Below, in pieces: positions 16,551 through 24,648 of a stretch of 45,859 nt of DNA. Within the stretch, counting starts at the first letter, position 1; every line of letters starts with the position of its first letter. This stretch comes from Planctomycetota bacterium (GTDB taxonomy: Bacteria; Planctomycetota; PUPC01; JACPCR01), in the NCBI GenBank assembly GCA_027625095.1, contig JAQBXN010000064.1, positions 1 through 45,859 on the forward strand, in the 5' to 3' direction. The position numbers and the translations under genes are program-made. Below the pieces are notes generated by a model, which saw nothing but the letters and a program-made list of their open reading frames with translations, searched no databases and had not been told where the DNA came from.

Positions 16551-16586
16551 ACGCATTACGCATTACGTATTACGTATTACTCATTA
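16551..16586 (+). repeat. Heptamer array (ATTACGY)n at the end of the BatA-type gene
   Basis: Tandem units ACGCATT, ACGCATT, ACGTATT, ACGTATT, ACTCATT run into the stop of the 721-residue gene. The unit is the same as in the arrays beside repeat copies A and B. Confidence 0.6.
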
Positions 16587-18749
16587 CCTCCTATGGTAGC
16601 TTAGGTGGTACGCGAGCAACTGTTCGCCGAGCAGAAGGACGACAAGCGTGGCGACAATCAAATTCAACAGTTCATGCTGGTCGGATTCCGCGTCAATCCA
16701 CCGAAGGTCGGACGCGTTCTGAAGATGGAAATCAATGCCTCTGAGACGTTCGCCGAATTCGGCTTGGGTGATCAGTTCCAATTCGCCTTCCACCGCATTC
16801 ACATTGAAGGCGTAGGGATGTTTTTCCGGTAGCGTGGCTACCGGGCTCAAGAGCGTGTAATAGAGGCCGGCAAAATCAGTCTCACTGAAGACGACTTGCA
16901 GATTGGCCGGGGCGTCCGGCGATGGGGCTGCAATCAAGCGAACGGCGGCGCGTTCGCCTGCCGCGGCCGGGAGCATGATTGTCACGTCCTTACCGTATTT
17001 CTGGGCTTCCAGGTTTACCTCAAGCGGCAGACCGACATCGCTCGACGCCCCGCTCAAGCCCTGCCGGGAGAGTGATGCCTGAAGTTGCAGCATGGTAATC
17101 ACAAAGCTCGGGTTCTTCGGCCAGTTTGTCCATTCTTCGCCAAGGCCGGATAGGAATAGGATCACGCGGCCTTCACCGTAACGTTTTTCGAGGACATACG
17201 GTTCTCCGGTGCTGAGCTGTGCTACCACAGAGACCTCTTTCCCAGGCCTCCATTCCTGTGGAAGTGAAAAAATCCTTGTGACACGCACGGCCTGAATGAA
17301 AGGATTACGCTCGCCTTCAAAGACCTTGAAAACCGGATGCGTGTCGAACTGAAGTCGGCCTGTACTGCCGAAGAAATCCTGTTCAATATTTCTTGGGCTG
17401 GCGAGCGGTGCGGGAAGAAGACCCCTGCCATCTGCGTAAAGAGTTTCGTTGTAATAGGCGGCCTCGACCTGGTTGCCGAGAAAGATGGCGAGACCTCCCC
17501 CTTCCTTGACAAAAGTATCCAGCGCCTTCGCACCGGCCTCCTGCAGTTTGGGGACGTTGGCAACAAAAATCATCGGGTATTCGTTGAGAGGCTCTGAATT
17601 CAAAGCCTGAGGGCTGCGAATCACCGGCTCGATCCCCGTCCGGGATTCCCCGCCCGGGGAGAGCGCGTACGAGATGTAGTCTACCTGCTGCTCGGCCTCG
17701 CCCTTCAACACTAATACCGGAATCCGGTCGCGGATGTTAATGACCATGAATCGCTCGTCGTCAGGCGGCAGTGCATCATGAGGAAGTGAAACCTTGAGCA
17801 CATGATTTCCAGGCGAACTGAACCGGACTTCAAACGGATGCTTCACGCTCTGTCCCGGTGGCAGGGGATCGAGCCTGGCCCCGGGAAGTTTTTGGCCGCT
17901 CACTTCAATTCCCATCTCGAATGCTTCTGTCGAGCCAGGGCCATGGTTTTTGATCGTAGCCACAAATTGGACAGGCACGTCTGCGGCCACATTTCGCGAC
18001 AGCACCTGCAATTCCATGAGTGATTGATTCTGATGCTGCTCGTTTACCGTTCGGATGAAATTAAGCGTGACGTCGCCTTCCTGGATCAGCGTGAGTTCCT
18101 TGGCAAGAGCGTCTTCCGTCAGCCAGTCGTGGGCCCGAAAATCGGAAACGATGTGCAGAGATTTATTCAGCCCCTTGTCCTGCGTGAACAGCCTTTCGGC
18201 CTCCTTGATACCCTTGAGCAGTTTGTGCACTCCATGGGTCGCTTCCATCGACTCCATGATTCCATTGATCCTGGCGAGAGCGCCGTGGTCGATGGATTCT
18301 CTCAGAAGGTCAGGTTGCCCGATTCTGGACAGCCTCAGAAGGGTAAATTTATGAGTCCCAGGTTTGGACGCGGCAGCCTGCGCGAGCTGTAGAACGGTGT
18401 TTCTGGCCTGCGCGAACGAGCTCGTATCCGCCCAGCGATCGTTCATCGAACAGGAATCGTCGAGAATAATCACGTCGTGGGTTTGCTCGTCGCCGAGCAG
18501 CATATTCGTGCCCACGTAAGGACGGGCAACAAGGAACACGAACAGCAGAATAATAAGGATTCGCATCAGCAACAGCAGAAGCTGCTTGAGCAGTACTCGC
18601 CGCCGGTTCTTGCGCTGCGATTCGAGAAGGAATTCCATGGTGGCCCAGCGTACCCGCCGAAAACGCATGCGGTTGATCAGGTGAATTATGATCGGCGAGG
18701 CAACCAGCGCAGTGCCGGTAAGGAAGGCCGGGTTTATAAATTCTGGCAC
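16584..18749 (-). CDS. BatA-type VWA membrane protein
   Basis: A 721-residue protein. The N-terminal ~80 residues are a BatA (aerotolerance-regulator) domain: a membrane helix (FLTGTALVASPIIIHLIN), the basic FRRVRWATMEFL segment, and a second helix (LLLMRILIILLFVFLVARP). The following VWA domain has the metal motif DDSCS near residue 97. A CARDB-like beta region and a glutamine-amidotransferase-like segment (FVKEGGGLAIFLGN) lead to a C-terminal membrane helix near 695-715. Proteins of this kind are thought to act with a MoxR ATPase in envelope or stress functions; no MoxR or DUF58 gene lies in the window. The start codon is GTG without a clear ribosome-binding site. Confidence 0.83.
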   Translation of the reverse strand: MPEFINPAFLTGTALVASPIIIHLINRMRFRRVRWATMEFLLESQRKNRRRVLLKQLLLLLMRILIILLFVFLVARPYVGTNMLLGDEQTHDVIILDDSCSMNDRWADTSSFAQARNTVLQLAQAAASKPGTHKFTLLRLSRIGQPDLLRESIDHGALARINGIMESMEATHGVHKLLKGIKEAERLFTQDKGLNKSLHIVSDFRAHDWLTEDALAKELTLIQEGDVTLNFIRTVNEQHQNQSLMELQVLSRNVAADVPVQFVATIKNHGPGSTEAFEMGIEVSGQKLPGARLDPLPPGQSVKHPFEVRFSSPGNHVLKVSLPHDALPPDDERFMVINIRDRIPVLVLKGEAEQQVDYISYALSPGGESRTGIEPVIRSPQALNSEPLNEYPMIFVANVPKLQEAGAKALDTFVKEGGGLAIFLGNQVEAAYYNETLYADGRGLLPAPLASPRNIEQDFFGSTGRLQFDTHPVFKVFEGERNPFIQAVRVTRIFSLPQEWRPGKEVSVVAQLSTGEPYVLEKRYGEGRVILFLSGLGEEWTNWPKNPSFVITMLQLQASLSRQGLSGASSDVGLPLEVNLEAQKYGKDVTIMLPAAAGERAAVRLIAAPSPDAPANLQVVFSETDFAGLYYTLLSPVATLPEKHPYAFNVNAVEGELELITQAEFGERLRGIDFHLQNASDLRWIDAESDQHELLNLIVATLVVLLLGEQLLAYHLSYHRR

Positions 18750-18959
18750 GTTGAGATGGGCCGAAGATTCAGAGGATGCCGGTAAAGTAACTTAAACTAT
18801 CAGGGAATTCATTCGGGAGGCGAGACACCCCTTGCCGACGGTCGGCTAACTTTTCGCCATATGGCTTCGTCGTTCTTTACTGAGTCCCGATCTAAGCCCC
18901 AAGCCATCGCCTTCCTTATCCTCCTTTTCCATCCAAATCTCAAAACCATCCCTTTCTCT

Positions 18960-19156
18960 TCTCTCCGAATCCTTGGGCCCCTTTCTGTTTGTTCTTTCTT
19001 CTCCTCGTCTTTCCGAATCCTTGGGCCCCTTTCTGTTTGTTCTTTCTTCTCCTCGTCTTTCCGAATCCTTGGGCTCCTTTCTTCTCCTCGTCTTTCCGAA
19101 TCCTTGGGCCCCTTTCTGTTTGTTCTTTTTTCTCCTCGTCTTTCCGAATCCTTGGG
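18960..19156. repeat. Minisatellite of five 48-bp units (one shortened to 35 bp)
   Basis: The word TCCGAATCCTTGGG recurs at 18964, 19012, 19060, 19095 and 19143, giving spacings of 48, 48, 35 and 48 bp. The unit continues with a C/T-rich tract (CCCCTTTCTGTTTGTTC, then TTTCTTCTCCTCG). Because 48 is a multiple of three, all frames stay open on both strands, so the ORFs here are artefacts of the repeat. It lies between the BatA-type gene and the DUF2203 gene. Strand asymmetry (pyrimidine-rich on plus) is marked. Confidence 0.85.
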
Positions 19157-19169
19157 ATTCGCTCCTGAA

Positions 19170-19574
19170 TCACTCCGTCTCATGGAGGCAGTTGAGGGGC
19201 TGGCGTCCCGCAAAACCGGCATCCAGTTCGTGCCAGAATTTGATCTCATCTTCACCATAGCGCCAGCAGAGGTAGACCAGGCGGTCTTCGTGCCGGCAAT
19301 AAAAATCGATCAGTCCGGTTGCAGGGTCTTTCAGCTCGATGCCAAGCTGTGAGAGCTCCTGGTCATATTCATTCATCCTGTCGGCGAGATCCTGGATTTC
19401 TTCTTTGAATTTGAGGACATCTTCGGACAGTGACGGGTCCACCTGGGTTCTCTTAGTGAACTCCTCCTTCTTTGTCAGGATTTCAGCCCAGGTATGCTTC
19501 ACGTCCCCCACAATCCTGGAAACCAGGGGTAATGCCGCCTTGGCTTTTTCGAGAGTGAATACCTTTGGCTTCAT
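19170..19574 (-). CDS. DUF2203 domain-containing protein
   Basis: A 134-residue cytoplasmic protein. It has the DUF2203 outline: an N-terminal helix starting KVFTLEKAKAALPLV, a charged coiled middle, and the C-terminal block GLIDFYCRHEDRLVYLCWRYGE followed by FWHELDAGFAGRQPL. The family is widespread in Planctomycetota, Firmicutes and others and has no established function. The length is typical. No Shine-Dalgarno sequence precedes the ATG. It is divergent from the PLP-enzyme gene with about 180 bp between the starts. Confidence 0.82.
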   Translation of the reverse strand: MKPKVFTLEKAKAALPLVSRIVGDVKHTWAEILTKKEEFTKRTQVDPSLSEDVLKFKEEIQDLADRMNEYDQELSQLGIELKDPATGLIDFYCRHEDRLVYLCWRYGEDEIKFWHELDAGFAGRQPLNCLHETE

Positions 19575-19714
19575 GTTAAAAAGGCTATAGGAATGGTTAA
19601 GCGAATCAGAGGAGATTTAACGGGCGACAAATTGTTTCCGCCTTCTCTTTCTATGAATTCCTCTGGATTTTATGTTGAATTCTGAGCCTCGGCCATGCAG
19701 CCTGACAGGGCCAA

Positions 19715-19740
19715 TGAATGAATCTTGAATCCTGAATCCC
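19715..19740 (+). repeat. Heptamer run TGAATGA-ATCTTGAATCC-TGAATCC before the PLP gene
   Basis: Three TGAATCY-like units lie 16 nt before the ATG at 19756. The same motif precedes the dioxygenase gene at 3859. The similarity between two unrelated leaders is the notable point. Confidence 0.4.
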
Positions 19741-19755
19741 CAACCCCAAACAGCC

Positions 19756-20907
19756 ATGACAGCACAAATCTCAACTTACGAAAGTCTGGGCATCCGACCT
19801 TTCATCAATGCCCGCGGAACGATTACTACATTAGGCGGATCAATCATGCCGCCGCAGGTTGTCGAGGCGATGGTTGAGGCGTCCAGACAATTCATCCCTC
19901 TTATCGAACTCCACGAACGAGTCGGCCAGCGTATTGCCAGCCTGACGAAAAATGAAGGCGCCTACGTCTGCGCCGGGGCTGCCAGTGGGATGACCCTGGC
20001 GGGCGCTGCCTGCATGACAAAAGATAACGTCGAAGCCATTCAAAGACTGCCGGACACCGCCGGCCTGGCCAATGAATTCGTCATCTCCCTGGTTGATCCT
20101 CATTACTTTATTCACCAGGGCTTTGAACTCGGCGGGGGCAAGCTGGTTAAAGTCGGCAATCGTGAGAAGGTGACTGATGAAGATTATGCCGGAGGGATCT
20201 GTGACCGAACCGCCGGTGTGATTTTCTTCCTCGGCAGCCAGCCCCTGGATCAATTGCCTGGGATCATTGCTGTTGCTCATGCGCATGAATTACCGGTGAT
20301 CGTAGATGCGGCTGCTCAACTTCCACCCCGATCATATCTCACAGACCTGACAGGTATGGGGGCCGACCTGGTGGTGTTCAGCGGCGGAAAAGGCCTTTGT
20401 GGCCCACAATCGTCCGGGCTCATCATTGGACGGGCGGACCTCATCCAAGCATGCGCGCTGAACAGCAATCCCCATTCGGGAGTCGGGCGCAGCATGAAGG
20501 TTGGCAAGGAAGAAATCATGGGCCTGCTCGCGGCCATCGAGCTTTTCATGGAACAGGACGAAGAGGCCGTGATTGCGGATTGGACCCAGCGTTGTCTGAC
20601 CATCGGTGCGGTCGCTGATGATTTTGAAGGGGTCGATTCAGTCTACTCGCCGCCGGGGGTATGCAAGTTCCCGCCGGTTTCACCGATGCAACAATTACGG
20701 TTTACGGATAGGGCGTTCATCACTGGATTGGAAGTCCAGAAACATCTTAAGGAGGGTAGCCCTTCGATAGAGGCCGGGGCATCGAAAGAGTCAATTGGCT
20801 TCCAGCCGCAAACACTGCAGGCCGGTGAAGCGGAAATCATCGCCAGGCGATTGCGAGAAATCCTCTCGGCAGCACAGAATGCATCGGAAACGAATGGCAG
20901 GCCCTGA
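19756..20907 (+). CDS. SelA-like / D-glucosaminate-6-phosphate-ammonia-lyase-like PLP enzyme
   Basis: A 383-residue fold-type I PLP enzyme. It opens with INARGTITTLGGSIMP, a signature of the SelA/DgaE-like group. The Schiff-base Lys is Lys212 in FSGGKGLCGPQSSG, and an Asp (VIVDAAAQLPP) lies where the pyridine nitrogen partner is expected. True SelA makes selenocysteinyl-tRNA, but no SelB, SelD or tRNA-Sec gene is nearby, so a lyase acting on an amino sugar or amino acid is more likely. Length and start fit the family; there is no ribosome-binding site, and a TGAATCC run lies upstream. No functional partner adjoins it. Confidence 0.82.
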   Translation: MTAQISTYESLGIRPFINARGTITTLGGSIMPPQVVEAMVEASRQFIPLIELHERVGQRIASLTKNEGAYVCAGAASGMTLAGAACMTKDNVEAIQRLPDTAGLANEFVISLVDPHYFIHQGFELGGGKLVKVGNREKVTDEDYAGGICDRTAGVIFFLGSQPLDQLPGIIAVAHAHELPVIVDAAAQLPPRSYLTDLTGMGADLVVFSGGKGLCGPQSSGLIIGRADLIQACALNSNPHSGVGRSMKVGKEEIMGLLAAIELFMEQDEEAVIADWTQRCLTIGAVADDFEGVDSVYSPPGVCKFPPVSPMQQLRFTDRAFITGLEVQKHLKEGSPSIEAGASKESIGFQPQTLQAGEAEIIARRLREILSAAQNASETNGRP

Positions 20908-21049
20908 CCCGGGGCTCCCTCGCCCTTTGATGCCCAGAGAGTAGCTGAAACCCTATGCCTCATTAGGGTAAGATAATCTTCATCACTTTTGCAGCAGTCG
21001 CTTGAAAAGGGAGTAGGAGCTTCCGGCCAGCCCCGCTCCCAAGCCGTAA

Positions 21050-21403
21050 ATGGAACCTATGAATCAGACACTTGAATTCCCACGCGTCACCGAAGACCTC
21101 CTTCAGGAAGCCGTGCGCCGAATACTCACCGCCGGAGACCCCGAAAAGATCGTGCTCTTCGGCTCTCATGCACGGGGAAACCCGCATCCTGATAGCGATT
21201 TGGACTTTCTGATCATTGAAGAATCCAGCCTGCCGCGGTATCGGCGCTCAAAAAATTATCGGATAGCACTACTGGGCCTCTTCCCCGCTAAAGACGTCGT
21301 TGTGTGGACGTCGGAAGAAGTAGAGTCCTGGAAAAATGTCCCCAATGCCTTCATCACCACGATCCTTGCCGAAGGAAAAGTTCTTTATGAACGACCATCT
21401 TAG
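21050..21403 (+). CDS. MNT-type nucleotidyltransferase (antitoxin half of an MNT/HEPN pair)
   Basis: A 117-residue minimal nucleotidyltransferase. The motif LFGSHARGNPHPDSDLDFLI contains GSxARG and the metal-binding Asp-x-Asp. In HEPN/MNT toxin-antitoxin modules this protein neutralises the HEPN RNase, in studied cases by adenylylating it. The gene itself looks intact. Its last 17 bases overlap the start of the following HEPN frame, which carries two stop codons, so this is probably an antitoxin left without a working toxin. The start may be the ATG at 21050 or the one at 21059. Confidence 0.85.
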   Translation: MEPMNQTLEFPRVTEDLLQEAVRRILTAGDPEKIVLFGSHARGNPHPDSDLDFLIIEESSLPRYRRSKNYRIALLGLFPAKDVVVWTSEEVESWKNVPNAFITTILAEGKVLYERPS

Positions 21404-21782
21404 TCTGGCGCGAGGATGGTTTATCAAGGGCGACAGTGACCTGGCCAATGCCCGTTGAACCGCGGAAAGCGAGGGGCCTTACGACACCGGATGCTTTCAC
21501 GTACAGCAGGCCATCGAGAAATGGCTGAAGGCTTTTCTGGCCTACCATTAACAGGCGATACCAAGAACACACGATCTGGAGGAACTGGCCCTGCTGTGCC
21601 AGCGGGTGGAACCCACACTGGAGCTGCCCATTTATCACCTGGCACAAATCACAGACTTCGCCGTTCAAATCCGCTACGACCTGGATGCCTGGCCTACCCA
21701 ATCAGACGCAAGCCAGGCACTTGAGAAGGCGGATCAAATTCGAGAAATTATCACGACACACCTGCCTGACGCCCAGCCCTGA
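21387..21782 (+). pseudogene. HEPN-domain toxin gene with two in-frame stops
   Basis: From ATG 21387 one frame reads to a final TGA at 21780-21782 with only two interruptions: TGA at 21456-21458 and TAA at 21549-21551. The three pieces join into a typical HEPN protein of 131 codons: DSDLANAR, then SEGPYDTGCFHVQQAIEKWL, then PRTHDLEELALLCQRV. The frame is never lost, so the damage is two point mutations rather than indels. Both stops are one C-to-T change from sense codons (CGA, CAA). HEPN partners of MNT proteins are RNA-cutting toxins. The overlap with the MNT gene is the usual arrangement. Confidence 0.8.
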
Positions 21783-21831
21783 ATTGTAAGGCTCAAAATG
21801 CTTTCTCGATTCACCCCTGCTACCAGATGCT

Positions 21832-22134
21832 ATGGCCATCGCATTTCACTGCTCCTATCCGGAATGCCGGAAACTGCTCAGAGTAGATGAGTCCCTGGCG
21901 GAGAAGAAGGTCAAGTGCCCATAGTGCAAGACGGTCTGCATCGCGCCGTCTGCTCCTGCTGCAAAGACGGCTGCTCAGGAGGAGAGAGATTCCGGTTCAT
22001 CCGGAGGTTTGGCGAAAAAACTCCGATCAGCAGAAGAAAAAATTGGACACTTTTGTCTCTCCGGCACACGCCAGTCACAGAAGCTCAAATACGCAGCACT
22101 AGCCCTCGGTGGCGGTTCTAGGCATGGCATTTAG
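21832..22134 (+). pseudogene. Zinc-ribbon protein gene with an internal TAG
   Basis: The frame starting at ATG 21832 gives FHCSYPECRKLLRVDESL, then KKVKCP, stop, CKTV. This is the planctomycete-type zinc ribbon in which C7-x4-C12 and C29-x2-C32 bind the metal, but codon 31, between Pro30 and Cys32, is TAG (21922-21924). CAG (Gln) would restore the common CPQC knuckle. After the ribbon an Ala/Ser/Lys-rich tail continues to a TAG at 22132. In related genomes the ribbon is an N-terminal module of membrane or signalling proteins; here nothing larger follows. It is called a pseudogene because the second knuckle is cut. Confidence 0.6.
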
Positions 22135-22209
22135 AATCCGCCGCCTTACAGATAACGCGGGTGTAATAACAAACTTGCGTCAGCAGATTTTCTAATGCGG
22201 GAGCCATAA

Positions 22210-24519
22210 ATGCCTGTTGCTATTGACAGCATGCCGGTCTTCGAACCCGGCGAACTTAGCTTCAAATCCATTCCAGTTTTTCAGACGAAGCCGACGCTTG
22301 ACGAACTTTTCGAACAGGGCGTTCTGAATACATCCAGGTGTATGCAACTGTTGGAGCAGATGCTCGCTATACGTGTTTTCGAAGAGATGATCTATGCCCT
22401 CCGACTGGGCGCTTATGAACCTCTCCGAGGTTTTGAGTATCGCGGCCCGACCCACCTTTCCATCGGGCAGGAAGCCACGTCCGTCGGCGGGTGCGCCGCT
22501 ATCGGCCCTTACGACTACATCACCAGCACTCACCGAGGGCATGGCGACGGAATCGCCAAAGGGTTTTCCGCGATCCTTGCCATGTCAGACGAACAGCTCA
22601 AGACAAGGCTTGGAAAAGCGCGAGACGATCAAACCGGCCATGAAGACCTGCTGGAAGAAACTATCGAAGACCACATCTTCCGAACCATCGCCGAACTGTT
22701 TGGTAAGGAAGATGGTTATTGCAAGGGGCGCGGCGGCGGAATGCACATCGCAGATTTTTCGATTGGTCACCTCGGTGCAAATGCGATCGTAGGAGGCAGC
22801 ACCGGTATCGCCGTTGGGGCCGGAATCAGCTCACGTTATCGTGATTCCGGACAGGTAGCTTTGTCATTTGTGGGGGACGGGGCTTACGCCAACGGCATCA
22901 CTCTTGAGTCGATGAATCTGGCATGCATGGCGCAGTTCAGTAACCCGCAGCTAGCGGCAAAGCCTTTCGGTATCCCGACGATTTTTACCATCATCAATAA
23001 TATGTATGCGATGACCGGCCAGCAGCAGGGCGAGATCAGCGGCGTTGAATATCTTGCCCGCCGCGCGGCAGCTTTTGATATGGACTGCATGCACGCCGAG
23101 GTAGTCAACGGTATGGATTTGCTGAGCGTTCTCGGAAGCATCCACAACGCAGCCACTCTCTGCAGAAACGGCGACGGCCCAGTTCTGCGTGAACTGATCA
23201 CCTATCGTTACTACGGGCACTCATTGAGCGATCAGGGACTGGAGTATCGCAAGAAAGAAGAAGAAAAGGCATGGCGTGATATCGACCCTATCTTCAACTT
23301 CGAGGGCCGCCTCGTTGAGGCTGGCATCGCCAGCGCAGATGAATTGAAGGCTCTCAGGGAGAAGGTGCAGGCCCGACACGACCGGGCAGCGAAGCGCGCC
23401 GTCGAGGCACCAGACCCGGAAGTGAGCGAATTGACGCGCTACGTGTTTACCGAACTGACCGACAATACCGTTCCCGAATGGGCGCAGAATCCGAGGAATC
23501 TCAAGAAGCCGGAACGAACGATGCGCGACGCAGATGGAAAAATTTCATTCAAGGAAGCCATTCGTGAGGCCCTGATCGAAGAGATGGTGCGCGATAAGCG
23601 CGTCATCTTTTACGGTGAAGACGTCGCCGATTACGGAGGCGCATTCAAAGTAACCAAGGGGCTCCTCGACGCCTTTGGCCGCGACCGTGTTTTTAATACC
23701 TCAATTTCAGAGGCGGGCATTATCGGTACCGGCGTCGGCTGTGCGATGACCGAGCTCCGCCCAGTTGTCGAACTCATGTATTCCGATTTTGAATTCCAGG
23801 CCAGCGACCAGCTATGCAATCAGGCCGCCAAGTGGAGTTTCATGTCCGGCGGAAAAACTGCCGTGCCGTTTGTGCTTCGCACCTCCCAGGGCGCGGGCAA
23901 AGGATATGGTGGGCAGCATTCGCAGGCGATGGAATCCCACTCCACCCACACACCCGGTCTGAAGGTCGTCATTCCATCGACGGCCTACGATGCCAAGGGG
24001 CTGCTCAAGACAGCTATCCGCGACAACGATCCAGTCGTGTTCGTCGAAAACCAGAACCTCTATAACGAAAAGTGGGTTGTGCCGGAGGAGGAATACTTCA
24101 TTCCCTTCGGCGAAGCTGACATCAAGCGTGCAGGCAAACACCTCACAATCGTCGCCTGGTCATTCCTGCTGCATGAGGCATTGAAGGCCGCAAAGACGCT
24201 CGCCGAAGAAGGCATCGAGGCAGAGGTCATCGACCCCCGCACATTAATCCCGCTCGACCTCGAAACAATCGTGGAATCGGTCCGCAAGACCGGCCGACTC
24301 CTGGTGGTATCGCAGGCATGCAAGACTGGAAGCTACACCGGCGAGGTCGCCGCACAAATCCAGGAGGCAGCGTTCGATTATCTGGACGCACCCATCAGCC
24401 GTCTTGGCGCGGCCGATGGCATTTCACCTCAATCGTATGTGCTGGAAAAGGCATTTCTGCCTTACGCGGACACGATCGTCGATGCGGCGCGGAAGTTGTG
24501 CGAGGGGCTAAGATTGTAA
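22210..24519 (+). CDS. Fused alpha-beta E1 component of a 2-oxoacid dehydrogenase (TPP-dependent)
   Basis: A 769-residue fusion. The N-terminal half is E1-alpha: HRGHGDGIAKG, YCKGRGGGMHIAD and the thiamine-diphosphate motif GDG near 222 with NN near 263. The C-terminal half from about 440 is E1-beta: FYGEDVADYGGAFKVTKGL, RVFNTSISEAGIIGTG, and a transketolase C-terminal domain. Such enzymes decarboxylate pyruvate or branched-chain or related 2-oxoacids and load the acyl group on an E2 lipoyl domain. No E2 or E3 gene is in the window, so the substrate is open. Two insertions stand out: ~45 residues before TIAELFGKEDGY, and ~12 residues between GDG and NN. The start is supported by GGGAG six bases before ATG. 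Confidence 0.9.
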   Translation: MPVAIDSMPVFEPGELSFKSIPVFQTKPTLDELFEQGVLNTSRCMQLLEQMLAIRVFEEMIYALRLGAYEPLRGFEYRGPTHLSIGQEATSVGGCAAIGPYDYITSTHRGHGDGIAKGFSAILAMSDEQLKTRLGKARDDQTGHEDLLEETIEDHIFRTIAELFGKEDGYCKGRGGGMHIADFSIGHLGANAIVGGSTGIAVGAGISSRYRDSGQVALSFVGDGAYANGITLESMNLACMAQFSNPQLAAKPFGIPTIFTIINNMYAMTGQQQGEISGVEYLARRAAAFDMDCMHAEVVNGMDLLSVLGSIHNAATLCRNGDGPVLRELITYRYYGHSLSDQGLEYRKKEEEKAWRDIDPIFNFEGRLVEAGIASADELKALREKVQARHDRAAKRAVEAPDPEVSELTRYVFTELTDNTVPEWAQNPRNLKKPERTMRDADGKISFKEAIREALIEEMVRDKRVIFYGEDVADYGGAFKVTKGLLDAFGRDRVFNTSISEAGIIGTGVGCAMTELRPVVELMYSDFEFQASDQLCNQAAKWSFMSGGKTAVPFVLRTSQGAGKGYGGQHSQAMESHSTHTPGLKVVIPSTAYDAKGLLKTAIRDNDPVVFVENQNLYNEKWVVPEEEYFIPFGEADIKRAGKHLTIVAWSFLLHEALKAAKTLAEEGIEAEVIDPRTLIPLDLETIVESVRKTGRLLVVSQACKTGSYTGEVAAQIQEAAFDYLDAPISRLGAADGISPQSYVLEKAFLPYADTIVDAARKLCEGLRL

Positions 24520-24580
24520 GGGTCGCAGACGCGTTCACTCGCTGGCAAGCGCTTCAACACACTGCGGCATTTACGACACT

Positions 24581-24605
24581 CCCCTCGGTCTCTTTATGCG
24601 AGGGG
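24581..24605 (+). other. Hairpin between the E1 and metal-binding protein genes
   Basis: CCCCTCG and CGAGGGG pair over 7 bp around an 11-nt loop, 62 bp after the E1 stop codon. No T-run follows (AATTACAAAA), so it is at best an imperfect terminator; an mRNA leader structure for the next gene is the other possibility. Confidence 0.4.
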
Positions 24606-24648
24606 AATTACAAAAGACTTTCTGAATCCACCGTTTCAGAGCTGTCAA

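Larger units (their letters stand above)
16234..16583. other. Intergenic region between the two VWA genes, filled by repeats
   Basis: The 350-bp gap holds repeat copy B and three heptamer arrays: 16239-16275 next to the start codon of the downstream gene, about 16386-16407, and 16551-16586 beginning right after the stop of the upstream gene. No gene was seen. Confidence 0.6.

Noticed and set aside
18809..19258. Lys/Glu-rich open frames over the minisatellite
   Set aside because: The 48-bp unit keeps frames open on both strands; the peptides are simply translated repeats and start inside the DUF2203 gene.
19756..20907. Selenocysteine synthase SelA
   Set aside because: No selB, selD or tRNA-Sec in the window and the protein fits the SelA-like lyase group better; also no in-frame TGA in a credible selenoprotein was found.
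21456..21458. TGA in the HEPN gene as selenocysteine or programmed readthrough
   Set aside because: A TAA follows in the same frame and a TAG breaks the next gene, so general decay is simpler; the position is not a Cys site in HEPN proteins.
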